From positions 1 to 64,000 of the forward strand of contig JBBDMI010000003.1 of the NCBI GenBank assembly GCA_040878395.1: DNA of 64,000 nucleotides, written 5' to 3'. The position numbers and the translations under genes are program-made. Positions within the stretch are counted from its first letter, which is position 1. The number at the start of each line of letters is the position of its first letter. The notes under the pieces were generated by a model that had not been told where the DNA came from, did not search any database, and worked only from the letters and a program-made list of their open reading frames with translations. This stretch comes from Candidatus Dependentiae bacterium. GTDB lineage: Bacteria; Babelota; Babeliae; Babelales; Vermiphilaceae. Below, one piece after another: positions 49,383 to 57,627 of the stretch.

Positions 49383-50051
49383 ATGAATGAGCAAACAAAA
49401 AAAGAACTTGTTGACTATTTGGGTGAGTATGTAACTCCTGAAAAAAAAGAAAAAATAGATATTATTCTTGCATTGAGGACACAACATCTAACAGTTGCTC
49501 TGGAGGATGTTTTTCAGCCTCATAATGCAAGCGCTATTGTTCGATCAACTGAGTGCTTTGGGGTTCAGGATATTTATTGCGTACAGGATAAATATCGATT
49601 CAAAGTAAATCAGGGTGTAGCGCGAGGTTCAGCCTATTGGATGAACATTCACAGCAATCCGTCAATCGAAGATTCGTTTGTCCAGCTTAAAAAAAATGGT
49701 TATCGTATTGTGGCAACAACGCCACATGCAAAGGCATTGTATATTAGCGAACTTCCGATCGATCAAAAAACCGCTCTTGTTTTTGGGACAGAATTGACCG
49801 GTATTAGCCAGTTTACTACGGATAACGCAGATGCATTTGTGAAGATTCCAATGTTTGGTTTTACCGAAAGTTATAATGTTTCGGTGAGTGTTGCATTATG
49901 TTTGTATGAGTTGACAAAGCGGTTGCGTGCATCGGATATTGATTGGCAACTTACGCAAGCAGAAAGGATTGATACAAGACTTCAGTGGTATCGACGTATT
50001 GTGCGGGCATCAGATGCTTTAGAAAAAAAGTTCATACAAGAAAGAAAATAA
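49383..50051 (+). CDS. trmH: tRNA (guanosine-2'-O-)-methyltransferase TrmH
   Basis: The 222-residue product shows the SPOUT motifs of TrmH: N-A-S-A-I-V-R-S-T-E-C-F-G (motif 1, catalytic Arg), L-V-F-G-T-E-L-T-G-I (motif 2) and I-P-M-F-G-F-T-E-S-Y-N-V-S-V-S (motif 3, knot and SAM site). The N-terminal and C-terminal helical extensions are those of TrmH rather than RlmB. TrmH methylates G18 in the D-loop of tRNAs. Confidence 0.92.
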   Translation: MNEQTKKELVDYLGEYVTPEKKEKIDIILALRTQHLTVALEDVFQPHNASAIVRSTECFGVQDIYCVQDKYRFKVNQGVARGSAYWMNIHSNPSIEDSFVQLKKNGYRIVATTPHAKALYISELPIDQKTALVFGTELTGISQFTTDNADAFVKIPMFGFTESYNVSVSVALCLYELTKRLRASDIDWQLTQAERIDTRLQWYRRIVRASDALEKKFIQERK

Positions 50052-50181
50052 AAAACTGCATTAACTTTTGTTTTGACTGTATCGTCTATCTGTTGTTTTA
50101 TCTTTATTTAGTAGTTTGTTTTATGCTATTCTATTGAAATAAAAGTTATCGAACTGTATCGACTTTCCGGAGGTTATTTGT

Positions 50182-51288
50182 ATGAAAAAAAGTATCTTCA
50201 TATGTTTATTGATATTTCAATGCATATTTTCTGCCGATCACGGTGATCATGAGAAGCCAATGATTGTGCGTGGTAAGGTTGTGAGTCATCTTAATTTAGA
50301 TCGTGAAGAGCCAATTTTGGATATTGTGTTTAAAAAACATATAAAAGAAAATGATCAAAAAGGATTAGCTTCTATTGTTGCGCGTGTGAAATCAGATAAT
50401 CAGCATGTAATATATTATGATGCATATCAACTGAATAATTTAGTCTTTGGTCAAGATTCGGTTGGTCCGCTTACAAAAAGAGTGGAAGATCCACAGAGTA
50501 AGAAATTAATAGATGAAATTCGTTATTTTATTTTGCATTCAGAGCATGATCCGTCGTTTGTGACGATAGGATCAACGAGTGGGATGCAGCAGCCAAACCG
50601 AAGGTTATTTGTTCAAACGGTATTGTATGCAAATAATCCTAATGTATTGCCAAAAGATCGAGCATTAGCTCATGTTGAAGTCGGGAGAAAATATGCATTA
50701 GGGCATGGTGTCAACAAGGCTGATGCGCAAAATGCATTATATTGGTATCAAAAGGCTATAGATCAAGAAGTAAATAAAAGGGCGCAAGCGCGAGCAAACT
50801 ATGGTATCGCAAAAGTGTATCATCAGGGGCTTGCAGGAGTACAAAAAGATTATGCGAAAGCTGCGGAATATTATCGTAAAGTAATTGATCAATTCGATAG
50901 TATTGGTTCACGTGAATGGGGAAAATTTAATTTGGCTCGTATATTAGAGTTGGGCGGACATGGTCTTAAAGCAAATTGGAGTGAAGCGTTGCCATTATAT
51001 CTTGATCTTGCTCAGTATGCTACAATTCCTGAAGTAAAAAAACAGGCCTCAAATGTTACAGCTATTTATTATTTAAGAACCGAAGAATTAAAGAAAAAGG
51101 CTTTAAAAGAGTATTCTGATGAAAATCGGCATTTGCCGATCAAGTATGATTCTGATGCTGAATTATCAGGCGAAGGAACTGTAGCGCGGCCGGAAGATGA
51201 TGTTGCTCCAGGAGTAGATGAGCTTCTTCCAAATGATGATACAGGAGAACATAATAGTCCTAGATTAAAAGAAAGTTTAGGGTCTTAA
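50182..51288 (+). CDS. exported Sel1-repeat protein
   Basis: The 368-residue product has a signal peptide (1-17, cleavage near F-S-A). The second half has Sel1-like (TPR-type) repeats: V-G-R-K-Y-A-L-G-H-G-V, A-L-Y-W-Y-Q-K-A-I, I-A-K-V-Y-H-Q-G-L, A-A-E-Y-Y-R-K-V-I. Sel1 proteins are scaffolds for protein contacts and are common among host-interaction proteins of intracellular bacteria. The C-terminal 50 residues are acidic and disordered. It overlaps the convergent ligase gene by 12 bp. Confidence 0.85.
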   Translation: MKKSIFICLLIFQCIFSADHGDHEKPMIVRGKVVSHLNLDREEPILDIVFKKHIKENDQKGLASIVARVKSDNQHVIYYDAYQLNNLVFGQDSVGPLTKRVEDPQSKKLIDEIRYFILHSEHDPSFVTIGSTSGMQQPNRRLFVQTVLYANNPNVLPKDRALAHVEVGRKYALGHGVNKADAQNALYWYQKAIDQEVNKRAQARANYGIAKVYHQGLAGVQKDYAKAAEYYRKVIDQFDSIGSREWGKFNLARILELGGHGLKANWSEALPLYLDLAQYATIPEVKKQASNVTAIYYLRTEELKKKALKEYSDENRHLPIKYDSDAELSGEGTVARPEDDVAPGVDELLPNDDTGEHNSPRLKESLGS

Positions 51289-53499
51289 CATTTTGCTTTT
51301 CTGAAAGTTTTCAGCAGGTTTTTGTTGAGTATGTTCTTTTATGCCGAGCGTAACAATTGTATCGATGAAATCCATAGGCTGTATTCCTAATTCAGCGGCT
51401 TGATGAAATAGTACAGTAGCAGGTGTCATGCCAGGTAATGTGTTTGCTTCAATAAAGACAATACGTTGTTTTTTTGTAGGGCTTTCTATTTCATTTTGGT
51501 AAAAACAGTCGATGCGCGCATAGCCCTTACAATTTAAAGTTGCATATATTGATTCAATTTCATGTTGTATGAACTGTAGTGTTTTTTTTGGTAATGGAGC
51601 GGGTGTTTGATTTTCTCCTGCACCGGGCAAGAATTTTTCTTCGATTGATAAAATATCAGCAGAGCTCAAGGCCTGGCTTGGTGGTAATGCTTGTGCTTTT
51701 TCATTGCCAATGCAACCAACGGTCAATTCCATGCCTGTTATGCATTCTTCTATCAGTGCATATCTTTTTTTATGGAAAAATAAATTTTGTAATGCATGAA
51801 CAATTTCATCTTTGTTTTTTGCTTTTTGCACCATCATGCTGCATCCGTCATCGTGCGGTTTGATAATAACCGGCAGCGGAACTGTATTGGTAATATTTTT
51901 TATAATTTCCTCTCGTTGATTTAAAAAGTCGTTTTTTTCAACCAACAGATTTTTTGGAACATTGAATCCTTGTGCATGGAGGAGGTTACATGTTTTATAT
52001 TTATCCATACACAGTGCGCTGGTCAAAACAGCAGAGCCATTATAAGGAATACCAAGCATTTCTAAAGCGCCTTGCACTGAGCCATTTTCTCCTTCGCCTC
52101 CATGTAGTCCAATAAATACAAAATCTGCAATAGCAGGCAAATCTGCCCATTTAATTTTTGTATCATGATTTAATAGATTTTCTATCTCTTTTGTTGAATT
52201 ACGAATGAGGAGTTTTGGGCCGATAGGAAACAGTTCAAGTTTGCTGGAAACAAAAATAGTTGTCACTTCATACTTTGTAGGCGAAAGTTTATAGGCGATG
52301 TTACGTCCGGATTCGAGTGAAATTTCACGTTCATTAGATCGTCCGCCCAAAAGAACAGCTATCCGTGTTTTTTGTAGAGGCATTTTGTCTTCTTCTTTTT
52401 TTTCTTGTTTGAGTAATGGTTCAAGCATTCCATATGATTGCAGTTCGGTTTCAATCAAATGATTTATGACATCTGTATGGCTTAAGTGGGATTCGGCTGC
52501 TTCACGAAAAAGAAAGCTTGCAGGTCCCATCCCCGATAGACTGTTTGGGTCAACGATAATAACTTGATTGTCTTTTGTTAGAAATCCATCAATGCGTGCA
52601 ATGTTGGTGATTTCTAAAATCTGTGCAGTTTTGACGCAGATTTGCTGTATTAGGTTGATTTGTTCATCATTGCAACGTGCGGGGGTAAACTTTGATGCAC
52701 GGCCCGGCATATATTTTTGGTCATAGCAAAAGAAATGAGAATTGGCTTCAGGAACAATTTCTGTTGGCATTAATGGCATGATGGTATTGGTTTTATAATC
52801 GGTCAAACTAATGCATGAGAATTCCATGCCCTCTATTTTTTCTTCAATGAGCACCGGTTGTGGTTTGTGAGCGATATAGCAAGCATTAATAAGGGCATTT
52901 TGTAATGTATTGCTATCAAATACAATATGCACTCCTAGGCTAGATCCTTCATAGCACGGTTTTATAATTAATGGGAAATTGAGGTTGTTTTCTTCTAGCT
53001 TTGTCATTATTGCATTCATGTTGTTTTTAGTTTTAATTGCTGCAATCTCTAATGGATAGATGTTGATGCCGCGGGGGACGGTTATGCCGTTTTGGTGAAG
53101 TATTTTTTTTTGAATTATTTTATCCATACATAGTGCACTTGCAAAAACATTAGATCCTAGATAGGGAATGTCTAGAATTTCTAAAAAACCTTGTAGTCGG
53201 CCATCTTCTGCAAACTGTCCATGCATTGCAATAAATATAAAATCGACACATTTTTTTAGGTCATCCCAAACGATTGATTGAGCTTCGTTTTTTAGGCGAT
53301 GTACAAAATCTGTTATTTTTCCACGATGTAAAAAGTGCCAAGGAAGCAAAAAAAGTTGGCCTGAAGTTGTTTGAAATAAAGGGATTATATCATAGCGGTG
53401 TGCATCTAAATGATCGCATACAGTGCGTCCTGAGTTAAAAGAGACCTCATTTTCGATTGATTTACCACCCATTAAAACACCAACACGTAGCTTATGCAT
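51277..53499 (-). CDS. ddl: double D-alanine--D-alanine ligase (two Ddl modules in one chain)
   Basis: The 740-residue product holds two complete Ddl/ATP-grasp modules (about 1-365 and 370-740), each with the G-G-x-S-x-E start, H-G-x-x-x-E-[DN]-G and C-M-D-K motifs. The halves have decayed at complementary places. Module 1 keeps the ATP loop (K-P-C-Y-E-G-S-S-L-G-V) but has D-P-N-S-L-S-G-M-G at the metal/substrate motif. Module 2 has a changed loop (K-P-H-D-D-G-C-S-M-M-V) but keeps E-A-N-T-L-P-G-M-T. Ddl joins two D-Ala for peptidoglycan precursors in the cytoplasm. Usual Ddl length is 300-370. Confidence 0.88.
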   Translation of the reverse strand: MHKLRVGVLMGGKSIENEVSFNSGRTVCDHLDAHRYDIIPLFQTTSGQLFLLPWHFLHRGKITDFVHRLKNEAQSIVWDDLKKCVDFIFIAMHGQFAEDGRLQGFLEILDIPYLGSNVFASALCMDKIIQKKILHQNGITVPRGINIYPLEIAAIKTKNNMNAIMTKLEENNLNFPLIIKPCYEGSSLGVHIVFDSNTLQNALINACYIAHKPQPVLIEEKIEGMEFSCISLTDYKTNTIMPLMPTEIVPEANSHFFCYDQKYMPGRASKFTPARCNDEQINLIQQICVKTAQILEITNIARIDGFLTKDNQVIIVDPNSLSGMGPASFLFREAAESHLSHTDVINHLIETELQSYGMLEPLLKQEKKEEDKMPLQKTRIAVLLGGRSNEREISLESGRNIAYKLSPTKYEVTTIFVSSKLELFPIGPKLLIRNSTKEIENLLNHDTKIKWADLPAIADFVFIGLHGGEGENGSVQGALEMLGIPYNGSAVLTSALCMDKYKTCNLLHAQGFNVPKNLLVEKNDFLNQREEIIKNITNTVPLPVIIKPHDDGCSMMVQKAKNKDEIVHALQNLFFHKKRYALIEECITGMELTVGCIGNEKAQALPPSQALSSADILSIEEKFLPGAGENQTPAPLPKKTLQFIQHEIESIYATLNCKGYARIDCFYQNEIESPTKKQRIVFIEANTLPGMTPATVLFHQAAELGIQPMDFIDTIVTLGIKEHTQQKPAENFQKSKMLRP

Positions 53500-53682
53500 A
53501 CCATCCTTTTTTTGAAAACAGTCGCTTTATTGCATCTAGAACATGATCGTACTCAAAACTCTATACAACTGCAAGAAAAAAAGCTAAAACTGTGTTATAT
53601 TAGTATATTCAGAGAAAAACATTGTTTTTTTGTGAATATTCGTTTTTTTAATAAGTCGTCAAGGACACAAGGAGTATATTGC

Positions 53683-54030
53683 ATGACATTACTGATTATT
53701 TTTATATGTAGTTTTGTTCATATGGTGATAAGTGCTTCAGATTCATTAACATTGTCCAAATCTCCTTCTGTTCCTATAGAAATGAGTAATAAAAATTTGG
53801 GAATATCCCTTAGGCACGGTAGTGAAAGCGATCAAGAAAATTCTTCTCCTGAGTTGTTTAGCAACTCTATAGGGAGTTATAAAGGTGAATGGTCTCTTGA
53901 GGCTATGCGTAGTAGTTTAGAATTGATAAGAAAGAAAAAAACTGAAAAAGAAAAGCTTAAAGAAGAGACAGAATCGGATCAAGATGAAAGTCAAAGTGAC
54001 GATGAGTCTATGTTTGAATTGGAACTATAA
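53683..54030 (+). CDS. small exported acidic protein
   Basis: The frame is open from 53494, but the ATG at 53683 has AAGGAG and starts a signal peptide (T-L-L-I-I-F-I-C-S-F, cleavage near V-I-S-A). The 115-residue product is Ser- and Glu-rich with a charged C-terminal helix (R-K-K-K-T-E-K-E-K-L-K-E-E) ending in acidic residues. It directly abuts orn. The function is unknown. Confidence 0.6.
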   Translation: MTLLIIFICSFVHMVISASDSLTLSKSPSVPIEMSNKNLGISLRHGSESDQENSSPELFSNSIGSYKGEWSLEAMRSSLELIRKKKTEKEKLKEETESDQDESQSDDESMFELEL

Positions 54031-54609
54031 ATGAAAAAAGCAGTAAAGGTAAATCGGTTCATTTGGATTGATTGCGAAATGACCGGTCTTGAAATACAAA
54101 AGGATGTATTACTTGAAATAGCAACGATTATTACTGATGTTGACCTTAATATCATCGCTGAAGGTCCTGAATTGGTGATTCATCAATCAGATAAACATTT
54201 GAATGCGATGATTCCACTTGTGCGAGACATGCACAAAAAATCCGGATTAACAGAAGATGTCCGTTCTTCTGTGGTTTCATTGGATGAGGCTGAAAAACAA
54301 ACATTTGAGTTTATTCAAGAATATTGCAAAAAAGAAGCGGGTGTTCTTGCGGGTAATACCGTTTGGCAGGATGCTCTTTTTTTAAGAAAATATATGCCGC
54401 GCATTACCAATTTCTTGAATTATCGTATTGTTGATGTCAGTTCGGTGAAAGTATTGGTTAATCAATGGTATCCAAAAGATCCTTATACTAAATTTGAAAA
54501 AGCAAAAACACATAGAGCTCTTTCTGATATTCGTGAATCTATTGCAGAGTTGCGTCACTATAGGAAGTACTTTTTTAGAGTCGATTCTGTAATGATGAAA
54601 GAATCATAA
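54031..54609 (+). CDS. orn: oligoribonuclease
   Basis: The 192-residue product is a DEDDh exonuclease: W-I-D-C-E-M-T-G (motif I), a central N-T-V-W-Q-D (motif II region) and H-R-A-L-S-D-I (motif III). Orn degrades 2-5-nt RNAs, including pGpG, in the cytoplasm. The length is close to the usual 180. The last 33 bp are duplicated exactly at 55570-55602. Confidence 0.93.
   Translation: MKKAVKVNRFIWIDCEMTGLEIQKDVLLEIATIITDVDLNIIAEGPELVIHQSDKHLNAMIPLVRDMHKKSGLTEDVRSSVVSLDEAEKQTFEFIQEYCKKEAGVLAGNTVWQDALFLRKYMPRITNFLNYRIVDVSSVKVLVNQWYPKDPYTKFEKAKTHRALSDIRESIAELRHYRKYFFRVDSVMMKES
54577..54609 (+). repeat. orn tail, left copy of the 33-bp direct repeat
   Basis: The last 33 bases of orn, including its stop codon, are identical to 55570-55602. 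The two copies are 993 bp apart and bracket the GIY-YIG gene and the palindromic repeats. Confidence 0.95.
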
Positions 54610-54623
54610 GCTAAAGTTTTGCT

Positions 54624-54911
54624 ATGCATCAATACTACGTTTACATTTTGTGTTCTAAAAAATATGGGACTTTATATATCGGCGTTACAAATGACATAGC
54701 GCGTAGAATTTATGAACACAAGCACAAACTTGTTCCTGGATTTACATCTAAATATGGTATTAATGAGTTAGTCTATGCTAAAGAATACCGTTATATCAGT
54801 GAAGCGCTTTTGCATGAAAAAATGTTAAAACGTTGGAAGCGTGCTTGGAAGATTCGCTTGATTGAGGAGTCAAATCCTGACTGGATAGACCTTTATTACC
54901 ATTTAAATTAA
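54624..54911 (+). CDS. GIY-YIG nuclease domain protein (YhbQ/UvrC-N-like)
   Basis: The 95-residue product begins Y-Y-V-Y-I-L-C-S with the partner motif L-Y-I-G-V-T-N-D, then A-R-R-I-Y-E-H and a helical end. This is the single-domain GIY-YIG nuclease family. Members are common and often found with dispersed palindromic repeats. It lies 14 bp after orn, between orn and the palindrome array, and is bracketed by duplicated orn tails. Confidence 0.88.
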   Translation: MHQYYVYILCSKKYGTLYIGVTNDIARRIYEHKHKLVPGFTSKYGINELVYAKEYRYISEALLHEKMLKRWKRAWKIRLIEESNPDWIDLYYHLN

Positions 54912-54980
54912 TTGTCTCATGAGCGAATTCTATATCCTTGCTCTTTTATATTCTTTTCTTAGTGGAAGATTGCCTTTCTT

Positions 54981-55008
54981 TGTCATTCCTGCGGAGGCAG
55001 GAATCCAT
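54981..55008. repeat. REP-like palindrome (forward copy)
   Basis: This is TGTCATTCCTGCGGAGGCAGGAATCCA, the same element as at 33595. The open frames read through it are chance translations. Confidence 0.8.
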
Positions 55009-55109
55009 AAAAGATTGTTTATTATATTTTGTCACCTCTGTGCAGGCCTGTGTATTCACCCACATTTTATTCTTAAAAAATATACCTTTTTGTTTTAGAC
55101 TTTTTCATA

Positions 55110-55139
55110 TTCCTAACTCGCGCTTTCCTAACTCGCGCT
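55110..55139. repeat. 15-bp tandem duplication
   Basis: TTCCTAACTCGCGCT occurs twice head to tail with no spacer. Confidence 0.85.
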
Positions 55140-55152
55140 AAATTCTCCGTCC

Positions 55153-55200
55153 TGTCATTCCTGCGTAGGCAGGAATCTATAGTAAATGAAATAAATTCTT
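55153..55200. repeat. REP-like palindrome with extension (arm 1 of long inverted repeat)
   Basis: The palindrome plus a 20-bp extension (TATAGTAAATGAAATAAATT) is repeated in inverted orientation at 55515-55563, with one difference over about 46 bp. Confidence 0.85.
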
Positions 55201-55282
55201 TAAAAAATATTCTTTTTTGTTACTTGTAATTGTCCTTATATAGTTTGTAATTTCTATGCTATTTAATCGTAAAAGTTTTTTA

Positions 55283-55309
55283 TGGATTCCTGCCTTCGCA
55301 GGAATGACA
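55283..55309. repeat. REP-like palindrome (reverse copy)
   Basis: This is the reverse-orientation copy of the palindrome, ending GGAATGACA. Only single-copy sequence lies between it and 55153-55200. Confidence 0.8.
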
Positions 55310-55400
55310 GGGGGAGAGAGGCTTTGTTATTTTGTATGATAATTATTTTGAAAGTAATTTCTTCTAAAACAAGCTTTAAAATTAAATTCGTCTCAAATTA

Positions 55401-55441
55401 TTATTTAAAATATTGTAAAAAATGTGGGAAATGCATAGGCA
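55401..55441. repeat. 41-nt dispersed repeat, copy 2
   Basis: It matches 10-50 at 35 of 41 positions in the same orientation. No open frame with a usable start spans it convincingly. Confidence 0.5.
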
Positions 55442-55514
55442 CAGACAAGGATCCATAAAAAAGTCTGCAGAATCAAATGACATAGATGTTGTAAATTATA
55501 TAAAAGTTTTTTCT

Positions 55515-55563
55515 AATGAATTTATTTCATTTACTATAGATTCCTGCCTGCGCAGGAATGACA
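55515..55563. repeat. REP-like palindrome with extension (arm 2 of long inverted repeat)
   Basis: It is the reverse complement of 55153-55200 with one change in the palindrome centre. The two arms are about 315 bp apart and could form a large stem. Confidence 0.85.
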
Positions 55564-55569
55564 GAGAGG

Positions 55570-55602
55570 AGAGTCGATTCTGTAATGATGAAAGAATCAT
55601 AA
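55570..55602 (+). repeat. orn tail, right copy of the 33-bp direct repeat
   Basis: These 33 bases are identical to the orn 3' end and overlap the last two codons of priA (Leu and stop). This suggests that orn and priA originally converged here with overlapping stops, and that the 54610-55569 segment was inserted later. The gap 54912-55569 holds only the palindromes, the 15-bp duplication and the 41-nt repeat. Confidence 0.95.
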
Positions 55603-57564
55603 TGGATTTGGTGTAAAGTATATCGAACTTTTATATTGTTTTTTATTGAGTGCATTGAACAATCTATATGCGTGATGCATGTTGTCAGTTTTCAAGTATA
55701 TTACGCGCGAAAAGCAGTTTTTGATCTTGTGAACCGGTGGTTTTGCCGGACCTAAAATAGTTGCATCCAGTTGGTCGTTTTCATTTGTTATAAACAGTTG
55801 GTCAATGATTTTATCCGCATCTTTTATTACAGCAAGTTCACTTTGTGCACGTACTTCTATTTCAATCAATCGTGTGCATGGTGGATAGTTAACTTCTTTG
55901 CGTGTTTCAATCTCTTCGTTGTAAAACTGTAAGTAATCAATTTCTTTCATATAGCTAAATGCATGATGCTCTGCCATCGCTTGCAAAATGACGAGGCTTT
56001 CATCTGTTTGTCGACCCGCTCGTCCGGCAACTTGAATGAGTTGTTGTAATGTTGTTTCAGTCGCATTATAGCGAGGGAAATGTAAATTCAAGTCTGCCCA
56101 AATAATTCCAACCAAAGTCACCTTAGGAAAATGGTATCCCTTGGTGATTGTTTGTGTGCCAATTAAAATATCAATATCGCCATTACTAAAGTCATTCATA
56201 GTTACTTTCCATTCTTTCTTCTTGGTGCTTGTGTCCATGTCTGCTCGTGCAATGCGTGCGTAAGGAAACAACTTTTGGACTATAGTAACCAGTTTTTGTG
56301 TACCAACACCTTTTTTAATAAAATCTTTTTCCGGCGCTTGGCAAGTAGGGCATTCAGCAGGCAATGCACGAGAGTATGCACAATAATGACAATGTAAATT
56401 ATTGTTTTCATGTAATGTTAAGCTGACCGAACAGTTTTTGCATTCAAAAATAAAGCTGCACGATTTACATTGTACAAAAAAGCTGTGTCCGCGACGATTT
56501 AAAAACAGAATTGTTTGCTCTTTTTTGTGTAGTCTATCTTTAATGCTATTCTGCAGATCTTGGCTGATCCAAAAGTTGCGTCGTTGTTTTTTATCATTTA
56601 AGGTAACGATTTTAATTTTGGGAAAATGACCGGCAAATCGTTTTTTGAGCTGAAAAAAATGCCATCCGCGTTGTTTAATGTTGTATAATGTGCTGACCGA
56701 TGGCGTTGCTGAGCCTAGTACAATAGGGATGTTATGTAGTTTAGCGCGCATAATTGCAGCTTCTTTGGTGTTTGTTTTTGGATGTTTTTTTTCTTGATAA
56801 CCAACTTCATGCTCTTCATCAACAATGATCAATCCTAGATTTGGTAATGGCAATAATACCGGTACATGCACACCGATAATTACTGTCGGTTGCCGATTGA
56901 GCAGGCGTTGCCAAATCGTTTTTTTATCTTTTGCGGCAGATGCTGAATGAAAACTTAATAATACAATTTCTTGTGGAAATTGTATTTTCAGTAAACGTTC
57001 AAACTGCAGTGCTAAAGTGACTTCTGGCAGTAAAAGAAGGGTGGTTTTATTTTGTGCGTAAGCATGTTCAATCAATTTTTTATATACTTCTGTTTTTCCT
57101 GACCCGGTCACTCCATGGATCACCGTGGGCGTAAAAACATGATCTGTTATTTTTTGTTGTACAAAGTCAAAAGCAGTTTGTTGTTCATCGGTTAAAGTAA
57201 CCGATTGTATTTGTTTTGTTTGTTCATCAGGTTGCATAGTGTTGCTTATCGGTTTTTGTGCAACAAATTGATGTATGCGTTTTAAATAATAGGTTGGTTC
57301 TGTTTGGTAGTATTGTGCTAGATGTTGAATAAACGGCATGTAGTGAGGATCATGTGGAAGTTTTTCAATACCTTCAATGGGCCGAATTTCAAAATTGCTG
57401 TTCGGTTTATAGTTAAAAGTACGTAACACTAAAGCTTGCGCAATGCGTTTTTGAATGGGAACGCGCACAATAGAGCCGGTTAAATCTTTTTGTGTAAGAT
57501 TTGCAGGGACTTCATACAGTAATGGTTGTGGAAAGCCTTTGAGTAAGCGAACTTGAATGAACAT
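55597..57564 (-). CDS. priA: primosomal protein N' (replication restart helicase PriA)
   Basis: The 655-residue product has the PriA order: an N-terminal 3'-DNA-binding domain (V-R-L-L-K-G-F-P-Q-P-L), helicase Walker A H-G-V-T-G-S-G-K-T-E-V-Y, D-E-E-H motif II, zinc-binding cysteine pairs (C-K-S-C, C-K-N-C, C-H-Y-C, C-P-T-C) and helicase C motifs (Q-V-A-G-R-A-G-R). PriA reloads the replicative helicase at stalled forks. It is slightly shorter than the E. coli protein, mainly at the N-terminus. Its last codons lie in the duplicated orn tail. Confidence 0.93.
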   Translation of the reverse strand: MFIQVRLLKGFPQPLLYEVPANLTQKDLTGSIVRVPIQKRIAQALVLRTFNYKPNSNFEIRPIEGIEKLPHDPHYMPFIQHLAQYYQTEPTYYLKRIHQFVAQKPISNTMQPDEQTKQIQSVTLTDEQQTAFDFVQQKITDHVFTPTVIHGVTGSGKTEVYKKLIEHAYAQNKTTLLLLPEVTLALQFERLLKIQFPQEIVLLSFHSASAAKDKKTIWQRLLNRQPTVIIGVHVPVLLPLPNLGLIIVDEEHEVGYQEKKHPKTNTKEAAIMRAKLHNIPIVLGSATPSVSTLYNIKQRGWHFFQLKKRFAGHFPKIKIVTLNDKKQRRNFWISQDLQNSIKDRLHKKEQTILFLNRRGHSFFVQCKSCSFIFECKNCSVSLTLHENNNLHCHYCAYSRALPAECPTCQAPEKDFIKKGVGTQKLVTIVQKLFPYARIARADMDTSTKKKEWKVTMNDFSNGDIDILIGTQTITKGYHFPKVTLVGIIWADLNLHFPRYNATETTLQQLIQVAGRAGRQTDESLVILQAMAEHHAFSYMKEIDYLQFYNEEIETRKEVNYPPCTRLIEIEVRAQSELAVIKDADKIIDQLFITNENDQLDATILGPAKPPVHKIKNCFSRVIYLKTDNMHHAYRLFNALNKKQYKSSIYFTPNPL

Positions 57565-57627
57565 ATATACATGTTACTTCAAAATGCGTTATTTTTGTAT
57601 ATATATGTTTAAAAAAAGGATATTACC

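Noticed and set aside
54938-55141. Open frame of 67 codons in the repeat region after the GIY-YIG gene
   Set aside because: It reads through the REP-like palindrome (giving F-L-R-R-Q-E-S) and the 15-bp tandem duplication, with no ribosome site or signal; it is a chance frame.
55422-55616. Open frame of 64 codons between the palindromes and priA
   Set aside because: It is made of the 41-nt repeat, the REP palindrome (C-L-R-R-N-D) and the orn tail copy read in another frame; no ribosome site.
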